In this document: positions 49,801 to 62,018 of the stretch, one piece after another | Layout: each line of letters opens with the position of its first letter | Position numbering within the stretch: position 1 is the stretch's first letter | NCBI GenBank assembly: GCA_038502055.1 | Contig: JAXRKN010000043.1 | Span: 62,001-126,000, forward strand | From: Tanytarsus gracilentus | Lineage: Eukaryota; Arthropoda; Insecta; Diptera; Chironomidae | Length of the DNA: 64,000 nt | Reading direction: 5' to 3' | Program-made: the position numbers and the translations under genes | Notes under the pieces: generated by a model | What the model was told of the DNA's origin: nothing | The model's database searches: none | What the model saw: only the letters and a program-made list of their open reading frames with translations

Positions 49801-52800
49801 AAATTTATTAGTCATTTGTAAAAAAAAGGACATTAATCTCATAATTCACACACTCTTATGGATATTTTTATATAATTCTATAGTGCGTCATACGAGCGAA
49901 ATGTAGTGGAAGAGATCGTAGTGCAAAGTAAATAATTCAGACAGATTTATTATATGACACACGGTATCTAATGGCTGTTTTGTTGGCCCTTCCTCGTGGA
50001 AAAATAAAGAAAGCAGATTTATTGATTTTTTTCTCTCCTCAAGTGTTTTGAGTTCTCGTGCGGCACTTGAATGTATAGCATTCGTTAAGGTGTGTTCTGT
50101 TACTCCATTTAATCAATTCAGATACATTTCAAGTAGCTGATGTCAAAATGACTTGAAACATTATCATTTCGATTATATCTGGCATGTATAACATGCACAT
50201 AGTCCCTGCATTCTCCGACAGATAGACAGACATTAAATGAACTTTTCCTTTTGAATTATTACCTCACGCTCGCCACATTCCGATGATATTCGCCAATGAA
50301 TCATGTATACGTTGTGGCATAACATCCACTGCGTTGTTGTTATCAATAAATTTCATCGACTTTACCTAAATTATGCCACTCAGAACCTATTTGCCTGCTA
50401 GTTTTCAACTAGAATTATTTTCAGTCATAAATCTCTCGCCACGCCATATTTATCGCTCTTTCATGTTTGCTGTTGCCTATGTGTTTGTGATATCATTATC
50501 AACATTGAAAACATCCCTCTCTTCGGTTTGTTGTACAAGTTTCAAAATTTAATTTTTTTTCTCTCTATGGGTTTTGTTGGTGAAAAGTTCAATACACCAA
50601 ACCTCGATTAACATATAAATGAAATTTTTCACTCGCTCTTCTTCTAGTTTATCTGTCTATGTAATATAAAACTTTTGCTTGTACTAATGCCATCATTTCA
50701 TCATCATCATTCCTGCAGTATCCTCCCTCGTTTTTTCCCCATCATCATCACCATATTATATTATATTTCACACAGCTGGGCAGTATGAGGAGCTCAAGTT
50801 TACTCTGATATGGTTATATCCAGTGGGTGATGGTAAATTTTGTTTATGAAAATATGTAACTCAATTTATAAAATTTCTTATAAATTCAATTATAAAAAAT
50901 AAATTATTGTCCACCTCAACTTCGCATTTTCAAATTATTCTTAAAATTTTTTCCCCTAAACAGAATCTTGTGTATATTTTGATCGTGTATTTCATTAAAA
51001 AGTTCAAAAGGTAAAAAGTAAATCAATTAAAGGAAACTTTTAATTGGATAAACTATTATAATTCTTCTCATTTCACCGCAGTTAAGCTGACGGAGTAAAT
51101 TTTTTTGAAACTTTTGCAACTTATGTTGTGGTCTCTTATTTGGTCAAAACTAAACACTTTCAAGATTTGTATGAATGCCGCAATATTTTACTGTAGACAG
51201 AAATCTCTTCTAGAATGTTGTGTAATTGGATATTTCCTGGCTGCCAGCTTACATGCATTTTAGTAAGTTTTTTTTTGAAAGAGAAATGGAAGATCTCTCC
51301 TCGTGTGGCTATGACTGTGTTAATACTTAAAACCGTTTATGTCGGTTTCTTATGAACTCTTGGTGCTTATGGTGATTAAAGAAAATAAACTTTAATTTAA
51401 AATGGCCGAGTAAAAGATGCATGAATCGCAAGATATTAAAAAAAAACAAAAAAACACCTTTGATAAATCTCGCGAGAGTTCCAATCACATCGTTAAAGCC
51501 TTTTTTCACAACCCTGAAGTAACTTTTGGTCCCTCTCCATTAAAAAGGACAAAAATAAAAAGAAAAGAAAATGAACTTTTCAAAGAAAAAAGTCTCCAAG
51601 GTTCATTGAATGTTTCTCCTTCGTTGAGTCAGCATACGGAGGAGTTTTTTCTGTCGCAAAATGAAAAATGTTCATTTTAAAAATATCTTCAAAACGAGCT
51701 CCACGTGCAAAAAAAGGTTTTCGTAAGAATTACATCACTTTTGTTTTAAGTTATGTAAATATTTTATTATTCTCAAATGTATATTTTCATGTTAAAATAT
51801 TAAAATTTCCATAAGAATGCACAACTAACATTCTTTGAGCATTATCCTCTGGTGGTGGGGGTCAGTAATTTGTGAAGAAAGCATAAAAAGCAAACAATAA
51901 TTCTTACCCGTCTGCAACTACTTAGAAGAAGTTTTTTTTATGAAACATAATACTTGATAATATATTGTGTAGAGCTGCAGACAATCCAAAAAAAAAATGA
52001 AAATATTTACTCAAATTTCTTTTTTGTTATATAAAAAGGCTTCTTTAGATGTTGAAAAACACACCTACACCGCTTGACAAGAATTATTATGACAGTTGAA
52101 ACTACACAGCGGTCCTTTTTCATGCACGATTTTATATTATATTCGACAATATGTTGCGAAAACCGTGCGCAAAAGTGCTAAATGGGTGAAAAATCAAAAA
52201 AGATAGTGAAAAAGTTTTATGTATGCAAAAGATCGACACAATATGCGAAAAAAATGCTTATGAAAATTTCAACCCAAATCGCACTAAATGAAGAAACAAA
52301 GTCCACAAAGACGTAGTTGTGAAAAAACCCTTTTCCAATTAAATTAAATTATTTGTCAAGCTTTTGTCTTAAATTTATTTTCCTTCTTCTTTTTTTTCTC
52401 TCTCATACATGTGTGCGAGTATATGTTCATGTGATAACATAAGATTAAAAGATTAGAAAAATGATTTATGTCTTTTCTATTGAGAGTAAAGCCTTTTGGT
52501 TATGTTTAGTCCCTCTGGGAAATGAGCATCTAATACCTGATGAGAATAATTAAGTGACAATGAAAAATTACTTTTTTCACTGTATGAAATCACGTTATGT
52601 CTCTTAATTAGATATTCATCGAATAAACTCTTTTGAGCTTCAAAGTGAACACCAAACTTTTCAAAATGATCCTTCATTAGAAAACAAAACTTGAATTTTC
52701 GCAACCCCTTTTTCTCGCGTCAAGGTAACAAAATTATGGCCTTTTGTTTTGTTCTTCTTTTGTTAAATAAAGAGAGCGTCATTTAAATTAAATGAAAATG

Positions 52801-52956
52801 TGGGAAAAATCAATAACCGCGGAATTTCCGTCAAACAATCAATTACTGGTGATTGTTCTTTAGAGCCTTATCTATGAGTGCCAAGCGAGTGTTTTCAGAC
52901 TTAGATTATTAAATTTAAATATGGAAATAAACAATCTGGAGTAGGCTTTCAACGTT

Positions 52957-52975
52957 ATTGTTGTTGTTGTTGTTG
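52957..52975. repeat. (TTG)n trinucleotide tract
   Basis: About six TTG units, 80 bases before a long CT tract. Confidence 0.85.
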
Positions 52976-53056
52976 CCGGATTTTACGTTTTTTGCGGTTA
53001 AAGTGAAGCACGCAAAAGAGGAATTTGTTTTTAATTTCGATTGCGTGCCAACGTTT

Positions 53057-53057
<1 letters not shown>

Positions 53058-53098
<41 letters not shown>
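53058..53098. repeat. (CT)n microsatellite
   Basis: About 20 perfect CT units. Confidence 0.95.
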
Positions 53099-53100
<2 letters not shown>

Positions 53101-53379
53101 GAGCAAAAAGTTGTGTTTATGATAGATTTTTTTCTTGTAGCAGTTCCACCACCGCCGTCTCATACTATGCAAACATAAATAATTTCACTAACCCTCCTCA
53201 TTTTAAGACTCGTTGTGCATATTGAGAATTATTTTTATTTTTTATTCTGAACTTCTAATTACAATCCCCTTTTCCCACACTTTTATGGTTAGACATTCAT
53301 TTCTTTCTCTTCAATATCGAACGAAAAAAATTTTCTTTTTATGATCGCTTCCCTCATGCTGTGTTTTAAGGACGTTAAA

Positions 53380-53403
53380 GCACGGAATGTTGCCATTCCG
53401 TGC
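53380..53403. repeat. Perfect GC-richer hairpin
   Basis: GCACGGAATG (53380-53389) and its exact complement (53394-53403) flank a four-base TTGC loop. The stem is GC-richer than its surroundings. It is too short for a microRNA precursor, and no T-run follows it. Confidence 0.5.
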
Positions 53404-55283
53404 GAGAATAAGAAACACACTCGAGGGAATATTAATGCTTTCTTCAAGCACAATTGCTAACGTGCCTTTTGACTTGTACGTGTATTTGTAGGATTCATAT
53501 GCCAAAAAAGCAAAATTAATTACGTTGCTGAAGTAATTATTACTTGTTTTTATATTCCCTCATTCATTCGCAATCTATAAAATTGAAACTTATTTTTAGT
53601 TTTCGATCTTGATATAAAAAGTCGCCCAGTAACAAAAGAGAAACTATTAGATTCAATAAATTTTTATTTATTACACTCTGAGTTCTTAATTATTGTGTTT
53701 GACAAAGTATAAAATCTTATAAATGGTAAAAAAATTAACTCTCCCTCGTCAGATTTATTTTTGACGTTTATAAAGGAACCTCCTCATGTCACGAAACACG
53801 TGTAAAATATGAAAAGCTACTCTTGCTCGACTTTCTTGTGCTCTCACATTTTTAGCAATCAACATAAATTATTATTGTAATCCACTCGCAATCTCGGAAC
53901 TGTGATTTTAGGATGTTTTCAATTTTGGTGGTGACGCTGGTATCAACACACTGCGAGATGAATGAAAAAAGTAATTTGCTAATGTACGCAAAATGTTACA
54001 ATTAATCAGCGTGATGAAAAAGAAGAGAAATTTTCACAATTTTACAATATGAAAAAATTTCATTCGTCAAGTGACAAATGCCTGTCCGCTGTCACAGATT
54101 GATAAAAACATGAAAATGAAAGCAATCATCATAAATGTAAATTGAATAATTTTTCCTTTCATAGGAAAGTTTTTTTTATCTTCGTGAAGCGAGGTTTCCG
54201 TGTACCGAGAGGTTCTTCTACTCCATTAGCTGTTGTATTGAGAAATGCTGTGTCACAATATTGATTTTTCCTGAACATAACAATACAAATAGAGTAGCTT
54301 TTTGCACATTCAAAAGCAAAACCCTGGGAAAGAAATGTAGCCAAGTACATGTGGATGTATGTGTACGCCGGGGGAAGTTCAAAATACATAGAAGGGATCA
54401 AAAAAATTGCCTAAAGTAGCTTTTTTCGCATCCAACTACGAGGAAATTGGTTTCGCTCCCCTTTTATAATTTTTAAAAGTCAACTCTAAAGCTGTTATAA
54501 AGTTAAACTGAACATAATAAATAAGATAAAAATATTTGAATAATCTTCTTCACGTTATACAGCCGGAAGAGATAAAATTATCATTGCAATTAAGCAATTT
54601 AAAGTTAACTCACGAAAATCATGAACAATAAATTTTAGGTTTAATTTTTTATATTTATTTTATTTTCAGATTGAACGGCTTGATATCATCAAAAGAAACA
54701 ACGAGTGTTTAACTGTGGACATTTTAAACTCCAACTTATTTTTATGAACAACTAAGGATAATTAAACCTTCATTGCTTCTTATTGTCAACTATAAAGAAA
54801 GTGAGGAGAAAAATAACTCATTCTCAACATAACATCGTCAACTTACAATCTTAATCTCTTTTCATTTGCTCGATGTCAAAGACGAGGAAGTTTGCTGGTA
54901 AAAACTTAATTTTAAAATGTGTAAGCGTCCTTTGTGAATGTGTGTGAGGTTAGAAAGAAGCATATAAATTACATTTTATGTGCATGCACTAAAAGTACTA
55001 CCATACGTTTGTATGTGAAGTGAAAGAGGATATAATTGAGTTCATAAAATCTTCAGCATGGCTCTCTCGCATTTTAACACATAACCTGATCGGAGACTTA
55101 AGTATGTGATGAAAAACATAACTCTGCTCTCAAAGTGCTCAAAACTTAACGACATCATGCAGTGGCGTGATAATGATTGTGAAATAAAAAGAATTGCAAA
55201 TAATAATGCAGTCATGAAAGCGTGTTGAAAATTTCTCTTCGCTTAAAAGAAATAAGAAAAACGGAAAAAAATAAAAAATAATA

Positions 55284-58200
55284 ATGATGGCGTACTTTAA
55301 TACTTTAATACTTCTTATCCTATGGATGATTATGATCGGCACATCAAATACAGGTAAGCATTCGATATTTCTTTTATGTCAAATACACTTTTAAAAATGG
55401 CTTTCAGGGATCAGTTTCAGCATAGCAAGCAATTTAAATAAATTTTTCACTCCATTCAAGTCCCTCCAAGGTGAGGGTTTATTTAATGTGAATTCATCTG
55501 TAACAGTTGGTTAGAGAATTTTCACAGGATGCACAGCTGGATTATTTGAAAAAGCTGCATCATTGGGATAATAAAGTCAAATATTTTCCGCGTCTTAAAG
55601 TTGCCTTTTCTCAACCCTGAAAGTAATTTCAAAAATTATTCAAAAGCAATTTCATTTACGAGATAATTTTTTTCGGGTGCCTTTAAATAACATCAAAATA
55701 AGAGCGAGAGGAAAATAAAAATTTACATTCGACATTCAAAAGTTCCTCAACTCATTTTATGATGGAACGAGATGGTCATTAAAAATTTAAAACATCTACA
55801 TAATCAACATCCACGGGATGCTTTTTGTGAGCCCACGCGCTATGCGTGTTTTTCGCAAGTTAATTTAATTTTCAACCATGGTATTTTCTGACTTTCTCTC
55901 GCAGCAAGTCAGCCGTTGAACCATGCTTGCTGCCGTTATGCAAGCAACCAATTGTTTCCTTCATGTTACACACATGTCCATTGAAATCCATAAATGCCAC
56001 CCCATTTGTGATAAGAGATATTGAGAGATAATTTTATGGGATTTTCATCGTGTGAAACGCAATGTCAACATTAAGAATTTTATTGTCTTTTCCATAGCTT
56101 TTTATAGATGACAATAAAGCTGCTTCACTCCCCCACTTTGCGTACAGCAAACCACTCGCTCTTTTTCACCGGAGTAATCACATCGAACATTATGACGGCG
56201 TTAAATGGGCAGTCAGAGTGAAGCTTTCTATTCCTATTTTTTCGTTTCAACGACGACACATTGCAGAGTGTTAATTTAAAAATAATTGCTCGACATTATG
56301 ATGTTCGCAGCAGTAGTAACACGCGTTGTGTCATAATAGAACAGAATGAAAATGACCAACTAATTTATGAGCGTGTTCAACCACAATATCCTGCCTTGAA
56401 TGTATATAGAGGGTAGAATTAAATGCGAATAAGTTCTCATTCCACTTTGCTCTTTTAATAACACAAAATACAGTGTATGTACTCTGTATGAATGTCCACT
56501 TCATTACATTTTAATTTCTTCATGTGTCGACAAACGATTTTGTATTCAGAGAAGAATTTATTCAAATGAAACATAAACATGAGAGAGTAACAACGTTGAT
56601 GTACCAATTATTTGGGACCAATTCATGGACGAATAAAATAAAAAATTATTATACAAATCTTTTCATTTGAAAAAAGCTTTAGAAGAAAAAAAAGTTGGCA
56701 TCATTATTTTCATCATCAAAAACGACGCCGCGACTGATAACTGCGAGGCATTTTTGAACACCCTCATTCAAACACGCACATCTTTGTAGTAATGTCAGAA
56801 ATCAGGAAATTGGATTTTATCGACATATCATGTGCTGGTAGAAAAGGCTTCAAGAAAATCCCTCATAATAGTATCGAGTCACAACACCATATTATTATTA
56901 CATACATAAGTCTTTCCTGTCAATTTCCAAATCACGGAGAATGACAAAAAGTAAATTCATGTTTATGTTCAATACACCCCTTTTTCATGCCTTTTCCTAC
57001 GCATATTATTTTGAAGAGAGAGAAAGAGAGAAAGAAAATTTGGATCGTTTTGTCGAATGAATACATTGACGTTTATATGTATGTAGTCACGAAGCATTCA
57101 CGGGTGAATGAAAAAATATACTTTGCGAATAAATTTATAGAGAGCGAGAATCGAATCGGAAGAAAAGGGAGGAAGATTTTTTTAGGTTGAAATTTTCGAT
57201 GACATCCTCGGTTATGAAGAATCATCAGAAAGGAAAATTATTCTACATGAATGTTGTAATTCGAAATAATTGCAGAGATTTTGTGTATTTTATGCCTCAT
57301 CAATAAAACAAGAATTTGTTTTAGTCTCGAAAAAATCTCAGTGAAGAAATGATTTTTTATGTGGGATATAGAAATAAAATATTCAATATTATGAGATGTT
57401 CATGTAAAAGGAATAAAATGGGATTTTTATACATTATACACATTTCAAATGTCTCACACCATAAGTGCTCTCAAGTCTTAAAAGAGCGTGAACTTGAGTG
57501 TGGGTGTGTGCGAATGAGATAGAAGAAGATTTAAATTATAAAAATATTTAAACTTTTTGACTCTAATTAATGCCATTCTGCTATCTTTTGCAATTAAATC
57601 TCTCACAGATATAAATTTTATTGCCACCAATGAAAATTCATAAATTAATGGAGCTCCATTTATTCGACCAAGAACCTTCATTATATTCGATTTTTCTCTC
57701 GCTTCGTGCTCGCTCTCATAAAATTTAATTTCAACTTTATGGTTTTTAAATGCAAATTTTGAGGAAAGTAGTCGTGAAAAAAACAGACGAAAAGTGGAGG
57801 ATTACAGAGGAATTAAATTGTGCTTTTTCTCGCTTTATTTATGACCCCGTATAAAAATCTCTAAAGGCGTCTGATAAAAAGATTAAACATTTTATTTTTT
57901 ATTCGACAATGCTGCACAAGAATTTTTAACAAAAAACATTTTATAAAGCAATTTTTATTTTATTATCTTGGAATATTTTTGAAATCAATTTAAAATTGAG
58001 TTGCTTACTTTGGCATAAAATGAAATCACTAAACCAAACACATAGTCATTGGTTACCACAAAAAGAATAGAGAAAAACTTTACCCACCCTCTTCAGAGGC
58101 TGACATGTAACAACAACAGACAAAAAATGAGAGAGCCACATAAACTGTGTGGTAAAGTTATGTTACAGTCAGTGGTGCTTTTGTGATAGCAAAAGAACCA

Positions 58201-61200
58201 AAAAATTGCCAAACAATAGCACCAAAAAATTTCATTCTTCTTTCTATTCTCTTGTTCCGTATGTATGTGTATTCTATTGTTATGTGTGTAACATTTGCGA
58301 TGAAAAAATTGTTGCCATCATATTTTGCGTTAGTAAAAAATTTCTTCTAATTTTTCACTATCATCCTCTTGTGTTTACTTTGGTACTTTATTTTATTTTA
58401 TTGTTTCCACAACTCCATCTCGCACCATTGCATTGTTGGGCCTTTGTCCGAAAATGTATGTACAACAAAAGCAACAATAAATCCATAACTAAATATAAAA
58501 TATGTGCTATACAGATGAAAATGAGGAAAAGTCATTTGTAAATAAAACTCTAACAATGCGGTAAGATATGATTGGTGGTGTGAGGATAGAATTAGGGAAT
58601 AATGACATGGAAATATCATGAGGATGGGAAGGAGTGTTTGGAAGAGTGGTGATCGTTGAATGACGAAAAGAATGAAGTGGATATGTGTCATGTCCCATCA
58701 CTTTCTTCTTTTGTCATCGCTCCCATACAAAAGTGTATATGATGACTTAATGGAATGTGTGCGAGACAATATTTTGTCTTTTGTTTATTCATAATTGCTT
58801 TTTTTTCATGACAAAAAAAATACCCGACCGAGCTCTCCATAAATAAATATATAAAGCATTTATAATTTCTTTTATTCATGCTTCTGCTGTTGAAAATAAA
58901 ATTGCCTTTCGGCTATACATCGTGGTGAGATTACAACCCATTGTAGGATTAAACACAACAAGCAGAAAATGTCTAGTCATGAAAATATGATAGTATACGA
59001 CTTGCAATCTCGCAAAACTCACATTTCATTTCAATTTGAAAACAAACTTCGTTTTGTCGCATGCCACCCGCGCAACAAAAAAGACACACGAGCAATGTGT
59101 GGGTGGGTGGCAAAAAATAATAAAATATGGAGAAAAACTTGGAAAGGTGCATTTTCAGAAATATTTAGTTTGACATCCGACCCTTGAATCATGAAAATAA
59201 AAACTTTTTGGTAGAGAAAAACTTCTGATGAGTTTTGAAATTGAATAAATGTCTCTGAAAATTAGATTCAAAGCATGTTACGCTATTATAGATTGAAAAT
59301 TTCAGCAATTAAGCGAACGACGTTGAAGAGTTTCAAAATGAGTGGGGGAAATGAGAAAATTGGTTAAACGATGCCATATGTTTGATCATTTCTGGGTCAA
59401 ATATTTGAACTTTCTATTGTGCTCCTCACAGTTTTTTCCTCGAACTCTTGCCATCGAGCAAGAAAGTTTCCTCTCCTCAATTGGCATTATTCAACTGATT
59501 TGTTGAAAATTCAGTTTTCCTCTCTCACACATATATCCCATCGTGCTACCCCAAAACACAATGGCTTTAGATTTTCACAGAAAACTTTTGGCAATAGTAC
59601 AGCGAAAAATAAAAATGGAATTTTTTTCTCTCTCTTTCACACAACTCTCGTATATATAAATAATGTCAAAGTTGCTGAAGCTTTGAAATGCTGAAACGAA
59701 AAGAGAGCATCGAGAATGCTCCCTCACTTAAAATTAATGCCCTGGCCATTTTTCCCCGAACCTTAATTTAATTAATAATAAATTCAGTATTGAATACAAA
59801 ATTGGTGAGATGGCACACAACAATGTGCACTTACCAGTTTCCACTCAATTGAATATGAAAATGAGATTTTATGATGTCATTCTAGTACAAGGCTCTCATC
59901 GAGAAGGCAGCAAACAACAAAACAAGGACTTATCTGCGCTCCCACACTCGACGAGTAGTAATTTAAATAATCCGTTGGCTGGCGGCAAAAATGTCGCTAC
60001 TGCCACAACGACCGATTCAGATGCTAATCACAACAATGGTCCATATTTCGATGTGGCTGCCAGTAAAAATGTATGTATCACACACGCTGCACACATTTTA
60101 AATTGCTGCTGCCCTCTTCACTCTTGGGAGCCATAAAAATTGCAGCGTGTGAGCGAGTGAAAAATTGTTCAGGAAAAACTAACATTAATTTTTTACACAC
60201 AGGTCACAGCGTTGCTAGGAAAAACTGCTTATTTGAATTGTAGAGTAAAAAATTTAGGAAATAAAACGGTGAGTGTATTTGAAATGGCGGCTGCAACATT
60301 TTCATTTCAATTTTAACTACCATTTGACATTTCAAACGGTTATGGGATGAAAAGTTGAAAATTGATACTTCATAGGTGAACTTCAGTTTAAAATTTTAAA
60401 TGATAAAATTAAACTCGACTGATTTTTATTTATAAAATATAAACAGAGATATTAAATTTAAATATCATTTCGCGCATCACTCAAGCGCTTGACATTTCCC
60501 ACGCTTATTAATTGGTTGATATTTTTCTTTCGTCCTACACTTAAGCTCTTTTGCTCTTTCTCATTTTTATGTGCCATTTTCAATAATTTATGTCCATGTA
60601 TTATTCATTGGAGCATAAATTTTTAGACACATTCCTAGATTCTATAGAAAAAGGGAACAAACCAAAACACAAAGCTCACTATAGTGATGCTTAGACATGT
60701 GTGTTTGAGGGATATAGATTGTCTACCCAGCCGAGCATATGAGAGAGAATATATATTGCAAACGCAAGCTTTTCTATTTTGGAGATTTTTGGTCAACTCT
60801 ATACAGTTTTTCAGTCTATTCGTGCTGAATTAATGGATTTTCGATTTTTGCGCAAAGCGAATTATTCACTCATGCCGTTCACTTTGATATTTATTCATGA
60901 GCTGGCGCTTTAATTAATTCTGCTGTGGAGAGCATTTCTCATTGAAATCAACAAGCTTTTTCAGTCGAAAAGCACAAAACAAAGCAAGCGGCAAAAATGA
61001 ACCGAAAGATTGCTTAAGTAGGTGGTAAAAAGGACATTTATTGATGGCGACTCTAGTCAATTTAAAGATTTTCTTCAAGCTAAAATTTTTTGTTATTAAT
61101 TCACAAATTTATCTAATTACCTTCTTCAAAAAAAATAATTGAATTTCTATATCATTTGACAAAAACATTCACTGGTAATTGTGATGAAATTGGAAATTGC

Positions 61201-62018
61201 GCAAAATCGCGACAGGAAAACTAAATTAAATTCAACGTTTTCTCCTTCTCGCTTTGATTAAATTGTGCTTGATGATGATGATGATAAACAATTCCAATTA
61301 ACTGCAAATGAGTTTTATCAAACACATAACGAAATGAGAGAGCACATAGTAGTAGAAAGCTTTTAAGAGGCGAGCCACTAAAATTAATTCACTTAAAAGT
61401 GGGGAGCGACAGTGTGGATTTGCTGTAATTGCGTAAAAAAAATCAAAATAGTTTTCATTAAATGAGCTAGAGAGTAGATAATCATCTCGAGAGAAGGAGA
61501 AATATTCTCTATGCGGTCATTAAGCGCATAACAAACCAAAAGCATAAGATGAAATTACAGTTGAAGAAAATTGTACAGGATTTAGTTGCTGTCATAAAAG
61601 TTAATTGAATTTTCTCTTTCACCCTCAATATGAAGATGCTGATTCAAGTGTCGTGGATTAGGCATAGGGACATTCATTTATTGACTGTGGGAAGATATAC
61701 GTAAGTGCCCAACCATATTCCAATTCAAATTTAATCCTGAGCACTTTGAGGGTAATTTTCTCTCTCTCTTTCTTTCTTCCACTTGAATTTAATTTAGGTA
61801 CACATCTGACCAACGATTCAAAGCTATGCACCAGCCACACTCTGAAGAATGGATACTTCAAATTAAGTACCCTCAGCATAGAGACTCGGGGTGAGACATT
61901 GAAATAAGATGAAAATTTTCAATTGTTGATGCTTAATAATTCATTTTATATAGTGTCTACGAATGTCAGCTATCAACAACACCTCATATGTCACACTTCA
62001 TTCACTTGAATGTTATTG
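55284..62018 (+). CDS. dpr6: Dpr (defective proboscis extension response) Ig receptor, dpr6/dpr10-like, 5' part
   Basis: Dpr proteins are neuronal surface Ig receptors that pair with DIP proteins to specify synaptic partners. Exons: 55284-55353 (signal peptide MMAYFNTLILLILWMIM, donor CAG|GTAAGC, phase 1); a linker exon ending at 60070 and best started at 59838 or 59886; then 60203-60268, 61636-61700, 61798-61890 and 61954-62018, all phases closing. With the 59838 acceptor this is 197 residues plus one base. The linker is Ser/Asn-rich and ends GPYFDVAASKN. The first Ig domain follows: NVTALLGKTAYLNC, VSWIRHRDIHLLTVGRYTYT, SDQRF, EEWILQIKYPQHRDSGVYEC, TTPHMSHFIHLNV. Both cysteines, the core Trp and N-glycosylation sites NVT and NKT are present. 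The second Ig domain and tail lie beyond the window. The choice of dpr6 over dpr10 is from recall of family sequence and is less sure than the family. The ATG at 55284 follows an in-frame stop at 55272. Confidence 0.85.
55354..59837 (+). other. Intron 1 of the dpr gene
   Basis: About 4.5 kb between the signal-peptide exon and the linker exon. No exon could be supported inside it, but a small extra exon would also resolve the linker's acceptor uncertainty. Confidence 0.55.

Larger units (their letters stand above)
29535..55283. other. Gene desert between the ABTB-like and dpr genes
   Basis: Nearly 26 kb without a gene I can support on either strand. It contains the shared upstream region of two divergently oriented genes, several microsatellites, a poly-T-rich block and short hairpins. 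Small open frames are no longer than expected in AT-rich DNA, apart from a mildly protein-like one at 41754-42011. Untranslated 5' exons of the dpr gene could lie here, since neural Ig receptors often have long 5' regions, but none is visible. Confidence 0.5.

Noticed and set aside
51417..51680. 87-codon Lys/Ser-rich ATG frame
   Set aside because: Low-complexity composition, no recognisable domain and no splice or promoter context. Expected by chance in this base composition.
58969..59187. 72-codon ATG frame inside dpr intron 1
   Set aside because: It has no Ig or linker similarity, and no acceptor/donor pair that would fit the phases of the flanking dpr exons was evident.
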